A stretch of DNA of 64,000 nt from Adiantum capillus-veneris (GCA_014529385.2 CM043953.1:62123872-62187871), one strand, 5' to 3'; positions 1 through 11,118 are shown, numbered from the stretch's first letter. The notes: generated by a model from the letters alone, not told the origin. Numbers and translations are program-made.

Positions 1-370
1 CTAGAGATTAAGCTCTAGTTGATTAAATTAAACGATAATTAGCCCAATCCTTCTTAATTAGCAAGGTTAGATTAATCTATTTTCTTAATAAATTAAAGAT
101 TAGGCTTATGTATACTCCTAAATCCTCTCTTAATTAAATATCCTCTACTGAATGTTGTAATTAAGCTTAGGGTTATTAAGATAATGAAAGATTACATCAT
201 ATTAGGACTGAAATTATCCAAATTAACTAAAAATGAATAAAAAATATATTAATTAAGTTTATATTAAGTTGAGATAATTATCAAAGCTGCATTAGATAGT
301 CATTAAGCTAGAAAAATTATCTTATAATTTTTTTGAGTATTTTTCATAATTAATTAGGTAGAATTACACA
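1..370. other. AT-rich non-coding sequence
   Basis: No gene is visible. The stretch is very AT-rich with many short TTAATTA-like motifs and no convincing reading frame. It leads into the tandem array that follows and may hold an older, unrecognisable unit of it. Confidence 0.5.
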
Positions 371-825
371 GTTTTTAGGACAAATAAAAAAGGGGAAATC
401 ATCAAATAGATTCAAGTTTCTTTGAGTTATTTATCAGAGGTTAGTTACATGTTAGGGAACCTGTGATAATTATGTCAAGCTCAGATAATTAATTTACCTA
501 ATTACTTTAGCAAAATTACTTTGTTTTTAGGACAAAGTAAAAGGGAGAATTATCAAACTGATTCAAAATGCTTTGACTTATTTATCAGAGGTTAATTACA
601 CCTTACGAAACCCGTGATAATTATGTTACCCTCAGATAATTAGTTTACCTCATTATCCTAGTAGAAGTACATTATTTTTAGCAAAAAATAAAAGGGGAAA
701 TATAGTAAATCAATCCAAAAACCTTTGATATAAATATCAGAGGTATAACACACCTTGATGAATCCGTGATAAATACCCCAACCTCGGATAAATAGTTTAG
801 GTATGTATCTTTAATAAAAGTAACC
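371..825. repeat. Diverged tandem array, ~150-bp unit, three clear copies
   Basis: Three consecutive units begin with a TTTTTAGGACAAA-like segment followed by AAGGGGAAATC near 391, 541 and 691, a spacing of about 150 bp. Each unit then carries TATTTATCAGAGGT, a GTGATAATTATG-like motif and a CTCAGATAATTAGTTTACC-like motif in the same order. The copies differ at many positions, so the array is old. It is AT-rich and non-coding. It could be a satellite remnant or the repeat region of an unrecognised retroelement. Confidence 0.75.
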
Positions 826-1320
826 GATCTTGTGTATAAAATAGAGAGAAAAAATTAGTAAATGAATTTATCTAATTACCAAATAAATTGAGGTCCAAAA
901 TCACTATTGAAGGGTGGCAAAAATTACCTTAACATAAATGGTTGGTATAAGAAATTACTATCAGTAAAATTCTGCCTAAATTAGACCATAAGTATAGGAG
1001 GGAAATGTTATAAATCAAATTTATGAAAATTTCTAAAGATAGAACATATTCAATTTCAATTTAGGGTGAGTAATCCATTAGCCGATAGAAATTTATAATT
1101 TACTAAGGCTAAAATGGAATATAGACTAAGGATAAACCTATTTAAAGGGCTTCCCAAATTAAATGGTAAATATGGAAAATTACTTATAGCATAAATAAGT
1201 TACAGGAGGAATATCTCATCAAATTGACTATCAAGGATACCTACTTACTCAAAAAATCCTTATTTTTGGGTAAAAAAGGAAAAAGAAGATTATTCAATTA
1301 AACTTCTAATCGATTAAGTC
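826..1320. other. AT-rich non-coding, possible weak continuation of the 150-bp array
   Basis: Motifs resembling the GGGGAAAT segment of the array recur near 847, 996 and 1203, but the rest of the unit no longer aligns convincingly by eye. No gene is seen. A TATA-like TTTTTATAAAG lies at about 1320, just before the next small ORF. Confidence 0.35.
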
Positions 1321-1339
1321 TTTTTATAAAGCTGCCGAC

Positions 1340-1549
1340 ATGGCTCCAAAAAGAACCAGGGGAAATCCTCTTACCGAGGAAGAGGATGTTAGCAACAAAA
1401 GAAACAAGGCCACTAATGACCATGAGGTTGGGCCTAGCCATAGGCCAACGAAGAAAAGTCTACGGGCTCCTGCCCCACAACACATGGTTGAGCAGTCCCA
1501 GGTGGATTTCTATTTTGTTCACTTAAAATCTTTTAAAGTTCATTTTTAA
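1340..1549 (+). CDS. Unrecognised 69-residue basic ORF
   Basis: The ORF starts at an ATG about 19 bases after a TATA-like sequence and runs 69 codons to TAA. The protein is hydrophilic and basic at its N-terminus (MAPKRTRGNP), with KR/KK clusters resembling a nuclear-localisation signal. I recognise no domain. It could be the first exon of a decayed gene or the start of a retroelement gag-like protein, since downstream DNA offers no continuation. The TATA-ATG spacing is too short for a normal plant 5' leader, so expression is doubtful. Confidence 0.25.
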   Translation: MAPKRTRGNPLTEEEDVSNKRNKATNDHEVGPSHRPTKKSLRAPAPQHMVEQSQVDFYFVHLKSFKVHF

Positions 1550-2549
1550 GTTAACATTGCGTACGTAAGGTTAGGAAGGATAAACTGGCTGTAAATGGAA
1601 GGTAACTTCCACGAAACCAACAAGCAATGATTGTAAATAGGAAAAAAATGATTGGGTTATGACTGATTGACCTAGGAAAGAAATATTTGACCATCCTTAA
1701 GACATCTTGTCTCAAGACACCTCTGATTCCTTGGAAATATTTTACTCCAGGTAATGAGTAATGATGGCGATACCATCATGGATGAGTCGGTTTCCTCAGC
1801 ATGCGTGGAGTCTTTACCCAATGCTTGTTTGTGTTTGTGGATATTACTTTCAAGTTTATCCTAGAGGAACCGCCCGATTGTATGGGCAGCCGGTTGGCGT
1901 ATGGGCGCCCGGACTTTGGGTGATGGCTTTTTCCACCCCGGTTTTTATAAATACAGAATGGGTGCCGTTTTTTCACCCCTGTATAGGTGGTCTTGAGACA
2001 AGCTAGTACTGGTCAGAGATACTTCAGAATGACAGTACCTTGTCTTAAGTCTAAAGATGTTTGTTTGCTGAAAGAATGTCTTCAATACTGTTTTCAAAGG
2101 TTGTCTTAATGAAATGCAGTTGTGAAAGTTAAAAGGAATCATTATTTTAATTGTGAAAAGAATGTGGTAGAAATTAAACAGCACAGAAATCATGTGTGAG
2201 TGCGGGGTGGTAATAAGTGGGGATTGACTAAGGTTGTCAATCATGGACGGGTGGACCTGATTAGTCAGGTAACTATCCATTCCCGCGCACTAAAACATTT
2301 AGAAACTTCTTCACTTGGAAGAGGAACCACAACGGTTGTGCCCTCACATATGTTAGGGGGAAAAAAGCGTTGGCTAAGGAAACCATAATCTGAATGATGA
2401 AGTTATAGGGCCAGAAATTTTTTTAATGGTCCCGTTTCCAATGCGAGACAGGACTAGGTCTCTTTCTAGGGCTATAAACCTAAACCATTGTCAATGGTAA
2501 GGGTGAATTCCCTGGAATTTTTCTTGTTTAAGGACTCTAACTTTAGTAG
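1550..2549. other. No supported gene
   Basis: Only short chance frames are present. A TATA-like TTTATAAATACAG lies near 1944. I see nothing else to annotate. Confidence 0.4.
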
Positions 2550-3180
2550 GCCTAGAGACCCGTCAATGGTACCATCCCGTTTTTTGTGTCGACGGGATTG
2601 GGGACTTTACATCTATAAGATGGTACAAAGAGAGAGGTACCCAAGGCTGCTACTAGGTCTTTTAAATTTCTTCTTAGCCACATCGGGAGGTTCAAAAACT
2701 TTACCCATACTAGACACATGTCTTGAAATGCATCAGGAGAGTCAAAGTATGGGGCATGCATACCAACGAACTATTGAGAAACAACAGACTTTTGGATAAG
2801 ACCTTTGCCACGGCCGCCTCGTCATTAAATTGCACAGAGAAAAACCCTTTAGCCAAGTATTGAGAATTAAAAATAGAACCTCCTTGATTTAAAACAAAGA
2901 GGCTATGGAGCAAGTTGATAAGCTCAGCCTTGGTAGGCACCTTGCCAATGAGCCCGAAGACTAGATTGGTTTTAACAATATCGGCAAGCTATTTCTTAAT
3001 CAAAGCAGGAGGAACATCGACAATGAGTGCGTCCTCCACTTCCACACTCTGCGGGAGTGATTTTTTCAAGGCTTGATGAGCCCTATCTCCCTTGGTGGCA
3101 TCCTGAGATCCATTGGGTATCCCAACTTCTTTGAGTGACATTTTGTTCAGACACAGCACACTGAAAATCTCGTCCAACTC
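2550..3180 (-). pseudogene. LINE ORF1 remnant (DUF4283-like)
   Basis: Read on the minus strand, three open pieces follow one another: about 3177-2989, 2940-2710 and 2761-2552. The middle piece has the layout of the plant LINE/retro-associated DUF4283 domain (GFFSVQFNDEAAVAKVL). The last piece carries the typical VWVKFLNLPMWL...ALGTSLF region. The two frames overlap at about 2750, where the sequence shifts from one frame to the other without loss of homology, so a small indel broke the gene. DUF4283 proteins are nucleic-acid-associated ORF1 products of plant LINEs. No reverse transcriptase follows. The family call rests on motif recognition by eye. Confidence 0.6.
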
Positions 3181-4470
3181 TTTCTCAATTTGAGACTTTT
3201 GACCCTTTAATTTCTCGTTGCTTAGCCCCGAGATGCCATCCTAACCACCATCTTCGGGCCATGAGTTTTGACTTTCCACCTTCATATGTCTGTTGATTTT
3301 CCACTTTCATCTGTCTTTTCATTTCCTAAACTCACCCTTCACTTATGCACTTAATATGTTTCGAGAGAATTTTCATTTTTCTGAGATTGGGGAGACCTAA
3401 TAGGTAGGTAAATGAAAGTGGTGTCAAGCAACCCAAATCGCCATTAATAAGAAAAGGCTCAATGAAGCAAAAGGGCTGGTACTATCGCAAGCTTTTTCGG
3501 TAACAAAAAGGGCGATTAACAGCTACGGTATTAATTGCAACTTTGACCTTGCTCATCAGACTTAGGGGCGGACACGACCGGCAGTAGCCGCTTGATCCTT
3601 GCATATGCACGCTGGTGGGGAACGCACCACCACCTAGAAAAGGTACCCCCTCAGCAGGACAACGAAGCTAACTAATGCAAAGTTTGAATGATACGATAAT
3701 GGACTTAGCCTAAAACTCCAGAAACCAAAGCCACAGAATGTGAGCTTTCCTAAGCATAAATGTCAATGCGTGTATCTTTTATGCTCGTGGAAAGCTTCAC
3801 GTTGAATATACCTACTCTCTCTTTAAAACAAGTGAAAGGGCTTTCTAAAACAATAACAAAGCGATAAAATCATTAGGTTGAGTTTAACTAGAATTATATA
3901 AATTGTTGGAGAATATCTCTTTTATTAAGCGACCAAGTTTCCTCCTCACAAAGAAGCAAACTGAAAATACTAGCAAACTTTTTGAAATTTGTAAGATTTT
4001 TTAACATATTCCATTGGTTTTTTTTCCTTTACTATGGTTTGCTCATATATATATGTGTGTGTAAATATAAACAAATAATCAATTAATTAAATATATATAT
4101 GTATCTATAGAATTTACTAGAATTATCCAAGGTGAAGCTTCACTTTAACATTCTAAAAGAATAGAATGCAAGAGAAGTCAAGTCATGCCAGGATGTGAAA
4201 TTCCAGGATGTGAAATGAAAGGTGAAATAAAAAGATCCATGTAATATTTTAAAACCAAAATAACATTTAAACTAGTAGTCCTCAATCATCACTGAAAGTA
4301 TGCCAAACTCAAGTTTCCTCTAAGACTTCTTTTTAGAAAGCCAAAAAGAACCGATCGCATATGGAGAACAAGATTGAGGCCATTTTGTACATTTATTTAC
4401 TTGGTGAGCCAAAGGCCTTTTTTCTAGTATCTGAATGCAGAAGCCACCACGTGGCATTAAATTTTAAAAC
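3181..4470. other. No supported gene; AT/GT-rich patch
   Basis: No convincing gene is seen. A (TA)n/(TG)n patch lies at about 4045-4110. The rest looks like decayed intergenic DNA. Confidence 0.4.
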
Positions 4471-4616
4471 ATGAAAGCTCCAAATAAAAAAACGCCACGT
4501 GAAAAGCTACAAAAAATAAAACAAGAACTCTGTGTTGCTCAATTTCCCTCATCAGCAGTTTGTAGAGAAGCAGCTTGGAGCTTTGCTTGCAGGTTTGTCT
4601 CTGCACACCCTTTGCA

Positions 4617-4620
<4 letters not shown>

Positions 4621-4702
<82 letters not shown>
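4621..4702. repeat. (AG)41 microsatellite
   Basis: An uninterrupted AG dinucleotide run of 82 bases, preceded by GCG and followed by TAGGC. Its perfection suggests it is young or actively mutating. It lies in the position a 5' leader would occupy relative to the coding-like sequence downstream, where GA repeats are common in plants. Confidence 0.97.
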
Positions 4703-4705
<3 letters not shown>

Positions 4706-4732
4706 GCATATTGGAATCAGCCTTCTTTTGCA

Positions 4733-5820
4733 GTGAAGCCTGAATACCTAACTATAAGCCTACCTGCGCCTTCACCGCGTAGCAATCATAACAGCTTTGT
4801 AATAAGACCTAGTGGCCAACTGAACAGTATGTCCAGCTTCAACTACCATACTCAACTCGTTTCTGCAGGGGCAACTAGTTATGGCCAGCATTATGTCGCT
4901 CCAAGTATAGCTCATGTAGATTCATCAACCTTGTGCCGTCGGTCATCCTTCAATGGTCATGGAAATGATATATTGCAGCAGGTCCCATGAGCCATGCCTA
5001 ATTCTCAAGATTCACACCAATTCTTTTCCGTGTTGTTTATTCGTGCAGAAGCAAGCCGGGAAGAACCAAAAAGGAACACTGGAGAGCTTTGATCAAATCC
5101 TAGTTATATTTCATAAATCATCAAGTTGGAGGGTACTTCGGATGCTTGCAGACGTGATGAACACTCTCAAAGATCAGATATTTTGTTTGATCAACCCATG
5201 ATAGAGGTTTGTTCTAGGGCTACTGAAACAGAAGATATCATATTTCAATTGATGATTAGTTGGCCTAATCTGGAGTTGAATCACCAAAACTCATTGCCTT
5301 CGTAGGACCGTTCAACACATATTTCTACTGATGCTATCAGGCTGTTGGCGATGCAGATGGTAGAGGAAAGAGAAAATGTTGAAGTGGACATGAGGGCATA
5401 AATGCTTAGCAAGATCGGTCACACCAAATCTTATGATTGTTATCCTCAAGCTTATGATGGTTAGCTGCTTGGGCTTTTTGCAGAGAGTGTGAGGGGATTA
5501 GTAGCAGACACCTAAATGTTGAGAGAAAGGCATGGGGGAATCTCGCCACTAGTGCAAGTCATGGTTGGATGAGCCATTGGCTTCAGTCGCACTCCTCGTC
5601 TAGCTCTATTGATAGCCAATCCAAAAATTTTATGAGGCAAGTATTTCGAAATGATCTGCACACAAACAGAAACATCTCTTATGACCAATTCAACGCAGAA
5701 TATGGTGTTCGTGAGGGTTGGTTAATGTGTAGCGCCAAGGAGATGCATCAACATTGTAGCAAAAGTCAAGTAGTCAATCATGAGTACCCACGCTGCCAAC
5801 CAGGATCAAAAGAATAGTCA
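4733..5820 (+). pseudogene. Decayed coding-like sequence, family not recognised
   Basis: Several plus-strand open pieces follow one another: 4733-4990 (begins MKPEYLTISLPAPSP), about 5047-5201 (contains FDQILVIFHKSSSW), an interrupted stretch to 5500, and 5569-5817. The pieces are Ser/Asn/His-rich and read like protein, but they are separated by stops and frame changes. The piece from about 5047 follows a TTTATTCGTGCAG sequence that could be a 3' splice site. I do not recognise the family. It may be a retrocopy or an old host gene fragment. Chance reading frames remain possible. Confidence 0.3.
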
Positions 5821-6556
5821 AAGAGAAGAAGTGGAAGCTAATTCTTTTTACACACAAAGATTTGATGTTGGAGAAGCCGAAGAACACTGACTGCGGAGTA
5901 ATGGAATTTTTGAAGACATGCCTACCAATATGTCAGTACCTATTAGCCTTCAGCAACACTTCAGGGCTGGCCATTCAACAATTGGGTAGGATAGCAAAAA
6001 CTTTACAGTGTAGTTTCTCCCTACTACCTTCCCCGTGATAATGGTGAAAAAAAAGGCATCAATAGATATTTTATAGTTGTTGCTGATGAGCTTGAGTATA
6101 TCGTCTCTATGGCCACAAAAACACACTCATTACACCCCCACCTTTGGGTCATTAGAAAATTTCGGAGGTCATTTGGAGGGCCTTGTAAGAAATTGTATTT
6201 CTCTCTCTAGAAACTTTTTTTAAAATGCACTGAACCTTGTGAAAACGTCCAAAAGGACAACCAGACACTCTAAAAAGTAGATTTATATTCCCAATCGTCC
6301 TTGAAAACGGTCACTTTTTTATTTTTTGCGAGCGTCTTTTTCAGGAGGCAGGTGCGGTGCATTTAATGCAGCTTACGTCATCACTGAAAGTTGAAAAGTC
6401 ACAAACTGTCAAATAGTGATAGATTTTGAGGCTTTTGACACCACCAATGCGTCCGGAACGCCAAAATATCCTAAAAATGAATGTCTACTTGTCTCATTCC
6501 GACATCCGGAGAGGCAAAAAATGTCAAAAAACCCTAAAAAATGTGATTTTTACTTA

Positions 6557-6608
6557 AGGCGCGCGAAGAGGCATTCTAAAATTTTAGAATGCCCCCCTGC
6601 GTGCCGTT
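6557..6608. repeat. Hairpin inside left foldback arm
   Basis: A perfect 22-bp palindrome at 6571-6592 (GCATTCTAAAA and its complement) is flanked by an imperfect GGCGCGCGAAGAG / CCCCTGCGTGCC stem. It is the diverged partner of the hairpin at 6728-6787. Confidence 0.85.
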
Positions 6609-6727
6609 AGTACAAAGCTTCTTTTAGTGATTTTTGGACACTTATCTTTCAAGAAAGCCCCTTTTTAGAGGTTTTTAGACATTTCCTCTCAAAAAGCTCC
6701 CTAAAAAGAGGAAAAAAGAGGCTTTTT

Positions 6728-6787
6728 ACTAACGGCGCGCGAGGAGGGATTCCAAAATTTTGGAATGCTCCCTCGCGCGCCGTTAGT
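6728..6787. repeat. 60-bp near-perfect hairpin inside right foldback arm
   Basis: ACTAACGGCGCGCGAGG at the left pairs with CCTCGCGCGCCGTTAGT at the right, around an AATTCC-type centre (TTCCAAAATTTTGGAA). Only a few internal mismatches are present. Confidence 0.9.
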
Positions 6788-7656
6788 CAAATGTTCTATT
6801 AGGGGTTTTTGACATTTTTTGCCTCTTTGGATGTCGGAGCGAGGCAATTGGACATTCATTTCCAGGATATGTGGGCGTTCCGGACGCATTGACAGTATCA
6901 AAAGTTTCAAAATCTTCCACCACTTGATAGTTTTGTGACTTTTTGAGTTCTAGTGATGACGTAAGCCGTATCAAATGCACCGCATCTACCTTCTGAAAAA
7001 GGTGCTCGCATTAAATGAAAGAGAGTGATCGTCTTCAAGGACCACTAGATTATTAAATGAGGAGAGGGACACCTTTTCTATTTTTGTTAATATCAATCTA
7101 TTTTTCTACGTAACGTAGGCTCTTCTCTCATTGGAGGAGCTTATTTTCCTCTGTCTTCCAAAAGGCCCTCCAAAAGACCTCCAAAATCTCCTAATGGGTG
7201 ATGAAGAGAATTGCTACTAAATTAAGACCTTGATTAAAAACCCTTGAAAATAACATACGTCAAACGGACCGACAAATTCAACGTCGTGTTGCCTTAAACC
7301 GCAGGTTGATGTGTTGAGAAGTATAATGTGGGGCATCTACAAGTTCTAGTTGGTCATAGCTTGCGACAATGCCTAGTAGGCAGCTAAATGCAAGGTAGTA
7401 TGGGCTTCATAATTGTAAAAAATGACCGTCCTTGCCACCTTTTGGCGCTATTTTGAAGGTGAATGATATCGAGTGGAATGCCACCAGTAATAATGTCCAT
7501 GAGCGTCACATAATAATAGTTCGCCTATAGTGCCTTCCGGTATGGGGATACCGACCTCAAGATGCCCATTATCATGTGTAGTTAGGAAGCACCATACATA
7601 ACTCCGATTAGTCAGCAAGGAGACAAGAAGACATAATTGATGACCGAAGCAGCTTA

Positions 7657-7733
7657 CAACACACACACACACACACACAAATACATAGAGATACACACAC
7701 ACACACACACACACATAGAGAGAGAGAGAGAGA
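7657..7733. repeat. Compound (AC)n / (AG)n microsatellite
   Basis: Two AC runs (about 7660-7679 and 7692-7715) are separated by an ATACATAGAG-type spacer and followed by an AG run to 7733. Confidence 0.95.
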
Positions 7734-9282
7734 AGGTAATACTGATCAGAGGCCATAGAACATGAAGTTATATCTGTGTGTTTTGTGTATGGCAGGGAGG
7801 ACATATATTCACAACACTGCATGTTCCAATTGCACAAGCGTGACTCCAACTCAACAACGTTGCAAGGTCCGTTATCTGCATCCAATTTCCCATCCGCATG
7901 CATTTGCTTGGCGCAACACACAGCTGGGCAGGGCACGTCTTCCGTTTCTTATAATTTTTTGGAAAGACCACACTGCCAAATCTCCACCATACTTTTGTAT
8001 GGCACCTCTGTATGACGTGCACTGTACACTTTTCACTTTCATTATGTGGTTTCATTGCAAGATGATATGTTTAACTATTCACATTGGTTTTTTGAAGCTT
8101 GACTCAAATATGGGCATATTGGTTGCACAACAAAAAAGCATCAGACAACCTCGCAGGTCAGTAAGCACTTCATTTATTGTTGCATTTCATCCATCTTTGT
8201 CTCTTTGCTTGTTATAGAATTTTTTGTATTACTTCCGTTGCTTCAGTTTTTTTGGATCTCGTTTTTAGAACTATACACTTGATATCGATCAACATTTGCA
8301 CATGCTAGTTACTCACGCAACTCTTTGCATACGATTACTAGCCAATGCATGTGATGTATTACAATAGTGAATACACAAGTAGTGAATACATGTGGTGTAT
8401 CGCAATAATGAATTCACCATGTACATCTTTACTTTAGCTCTAAATAACTGATACCATACTAGGTGTCTAAATAATTGATACCATACTATATATGACCTTG
8501 TTTCTCCTGTACTAGGTATCAGTATGAAGTTCTCAAGGCCTAGAATATTATAGTCCAAGCGTCAATAAGCTAGGGAACAAACTGCAACCAACTTGGAAAC
8601 TAGCTTATCCTCCATATGCTAGATCATGGTTTGAAATGACTGCATTGTATAAATATTGGAGTAGACATCTTTGCTCACAATCTAAAAATATGTCCCTCAT
8701 GCACGACGACATACCTCACATACAAAGTGATGAACAAGGTTGACAGAAAAATAAAATAGACACTCCTTCTGCTCTCACTTTTGTATTATTGTTGGGATGT
8801 ATCATTGTTCTCATTCATTGTACCAAAGAATAACTACAAAAGAAAAAAGACAAATAACTACAAAAGAAGAAAGAGACAACACACTCAACATCCACCTTCA
8901 AATTGCGAGCCAACATTCTGTGCTACCAACCATTTGATGATTTTCTTTTCTTGAAATACTTTGGTTTGCAAGAATTTACATGTATCACATATACTAGAAA
9001 AAACATCCATTAGTAGACATAGTAGTACAACTTCGCTTGGATATAATCTCAACTGTAACCATCCTTATAATCTCTAATAGTTGATGCACTTAACTTTGTG
9101 TTGTTCCATAAACATTGTAGCATTTTTCAAATTTATATCCCTTTCACTCAGTGCCACACTTGCCCAATTAGTCATTCTCTTGTTCCCTTCAGTGCTAGAT
9201 GCTAAATGTCAATTTACATATGTCCTGTTATATTCTATAGATGTTATATAGCAAGGCCAACCAAGCAGGACTAGTTATGGAG

Positions 9283-9333
9283 AATACAATACATCCACTC
9301 AAAATTGTGAGTTTGGAAGAAAAAGAAAAAATA
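9283..9333 (+). mobile_element. LINE 3' terminus (short fragment)
   Basis: AATACATCCACTCAAAATTGTGAGTTTGG is split here into AATACATCCACTC and ATTGTGAGTTTGG, followed by an A-rich tail. The same arrangement ends the LINE fragments near 12783, 13060 and 14275, and at 15200 on the other strand. The CTCA...TGAG pair can form a small stem-loop just before the tail, as often found at LINE 3' ends. Confidence 0.5.
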
Positions 9334-9591
9334 ACGGATTGCATATGTGCTGAGACCTTTTGATGGGAATTTTAGACACTTTTATCAAGTTGTGTGCACT
9401 GCCAGGAAGCCTTTGGCGGGGAAGGGCAAGAAGGAGTCAATGGAGTAGGGATACAAGTGCCGTTTGCTTGGGAGTGTTGAGTGATTGCAAGCATTGAGTT
9501 TTATTGCGCTTTTCGCCACTAAATTAGAGACAACATACTCTATGTTATGGGGTAGGTTGGGTAATTGTTGCTTTCCTTCCACCACTTCAAA

Positions 9592-9706
9592 GAGAGGCAC
9601 TGCATACCTAGCTAGGCACGATTGGGGGCAGGGGACCGCCGGCCGAGTGGGGGGGCCGGCGGTCCCGTTCCCCCAATCGTACCTAGCTAGGTATGCGGTG
9701 CCTCTC
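9592..9706. repeat. 115-bp GC-rich near-perfect hairpin
   Basis: The left arm starts GAGAGGCACTGCATACC and the right arm ends GGTATGCGGTGCCTCTC. Over about 53 bp per arm I count four mismatches, with a ~9-base loop (GAGTGGGGG). The stem passes through CCTAGCTAGG, CGATTGGGGG and GGGACCGCCGGCC. GC content is far above the neighbourhood. It could be a miniature foldback element, or a precursor of small RNAs. No target duplication is evident: the flanks are AA and AA. Confidence 0.92.
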
Positions 9707-10023
9707 AAGCAAAAGCTCATGATGTTATGCATTGTATGAAAAACTCTAAAAAAGACTTTGTTTTCCTATATGAGAAAATTTCTAAATCTTCTTGTGCCTC
9801 AGGGGCTATTTCTATTGTAGGCCCTTCCACGGCACTGGGTACTGTTGCTCGATTTTTTGCTGCTCAATCTCGATTTGGTGCTATTAATCATGGTGTGCTT
9901 GTCTCCACTTGCCGTTCGCTATATATTAATAAAATTTTTTTCCCCTTTGGACATCATCATATGGCGCTGTGGGTTATGAGTATTCATCGTGATTTTATCC
10001 CTAAGCTTAGACTTTTGCTGGCA

Positions 10024-10055
<32 letters not shown>

Positions 10056-10302
10056 CTCACCGTGGGAATGGATCCCGACAGTGGAGGCGGCACCTCAGGG
10101 TAGCGGTCAAATAGGGCAGTGGCAAGCCCTTATATATGGACTTTGCATTTGTAGCAAAAGGTGGGAAAAGGGTGAATGATTCCGAGATTGACACCTTTAG
10201 ACCTGAGAAGTTAAAACTTAAAGCCATCAACATTTGGTGTCGGTACATTATCAAAACAAGTTCTCGACGGGGCAATAGGGCAAAGTCAAAATAAAGCGGA
10301 GG
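9707..10302 (+). other. Coding-like sequence interrupted by a G tract, not recognised
   Basis: A plus-strand frame from about 9727 to 10179 reads as a plausible but unrecognised protein for the first ~95 codons (e.g. GAISIVGPSTALGTVARF), then enters the G tract. I cannot assign a family, and a decayed retroelement is the likeliest origin. Confidence 0.25.
10024..10055. repeat. Poly(G) run, 32 nt
   Basis: An uninterrupted run of 32 G on the plus strand, flanked by TGGCA and CTCACC. Two similar runs occur in this window at 37898-37936 and, as C, at 62925-62949. Confidence 0.95.
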
Positions 10303-11118
10303 ATGGGTACGTGCAGGCGAACTTCAATCGTGAAACTGCAATTTGAAGCTTGGAGGTGTGTTGCGCTCACTCAATGGTGCTCTATTTTATGGGACAAAGT
10401 ATATCAATCCAAAGCCTATGGGAGTGGGCGGCAACGACGACCAGCAATAAAAATGCGTTCTACCAATTCACAACAGCTAGAAAACGATTCAATGTTGTAG
10501 GATGTGCTTCTAACAAATTGTGCAAGAGTTGGTGATGAGGAGAGGCATATGGGGAGCTTCTCATTTTGCGTATGCTATGCCATTTATGCCAGAGGTCTGG
10601 TCCAAACAAGGAATCTATGGACTATTACCTGGTGTGGGTCACTTTCAATGGTTTTCTTTTGTGGCTTTAGGACCAAGTGGACTCCATAACTGCATTGCTA
10701 TGATGAGTGTTGCTTACTCCAAAATTGCAAAGAGTAGAAATTTTGGCGCATATTGACAAGAAGTATCATTTAAATCTTTCCCAAATGCGTGCTATAAGTG
10801 TTGCATAATTGGACACTATGCCATGCTAGGGATTTTCCAAATGTGGTAGCTGCCCCTACTTAGGGAATCAAGACTACTTGCAGGTGGGTTACTAGAGAGT
10901 TCATGCCTTCAGTAGATGTTGGTAAGATGGAAGTAAAGAATAGTGAAAAATCTAGGACAAGCAGGGAGGTGGCTAAAGAGAAGGATTGCCTGAGAGTGGA
11001 GATGCAAGAGGAATCAACAATGTCGATCAGTCTTCATGCTAAGGTAAGCATGGAGAATTATATTGAGGAGAAGCAGGAAAAACCAGAGCCGATGGATAAC
11101 CTAGTCATTGAATCATGA
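10303..11118 (+). pseudogene. Retroelement zinc-knuckle protein remnant
   Basis: Broken plus-strand frames end in a sequence around 10785-10850 that reads NACYKCCIIGHY and, after a one-base shift, ARDFPNVV. This matches a CCHC zinc knuckle whose last cysteine is lost by frameshift. The following open stretch 10903-11118 is Lys/Glu-rich (MPSVDVGKMEVKNSEK...) like the tail of LINE ORF1 or gag proteins. Zinc knuckles bind element RNA. The upstream portion is too decayed to place. This may belong to the LINE families found elsewhere in the window. Confidence 0.4.

Larger units (their letters stand above)
6150..7196. mobile_element. Foldback (giant-palindrome) non-autonomous DNA element
   Basis: The first ~500 bases (from CATTAG at 6150) and the reverse complement of the last ~500 (ending CTAATG at 7196) match along nearly their whole length. 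Examples are TTTGGAGGGCCTT near the ends, a CTTACGTCATCACT-like motif at about 6371 and 6950 (reversed), and GCGTCCGGAACG at about 6449 and 6879 (reversed). The centre is near 6673. Each arm contains its own hairpin. A GGT triplet flanks both ends (6147-6149 and 7197-7199) and may be a 3-bp target duplication. There is no transposase inside, so movement would depend on an enzyme supplied elsewhere. The superfamily is unknown. Confidence 0.8.
7197..9591. other. No supported gene; microsatellites and one short tandem
   Basis: (AC)n and (AG)n microsatellites lie at about 7657-7733. A 27-bp unit containing TGATACCATACTA is repeated at about 8439-8488. Open frames on both strands at 7450-8220 overlap the microsatellites and show no domain. 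A LINE-like 3' end sits at 9283-9333 and is annotated separately. Confidence 0.45.

Noticed and set aside
4471-4743. 90-codon frame containing a long Arg-Glu repeat
   Set aside because: The repeat is the (AG)41 microsatellite. There is no independent support for translation.
7448-8217. Overlapping 95-162-codon frames on both strands
   Set aside because: They run across AC/AG microsatellites and each other, carry no domain and have no splice or promoter context.
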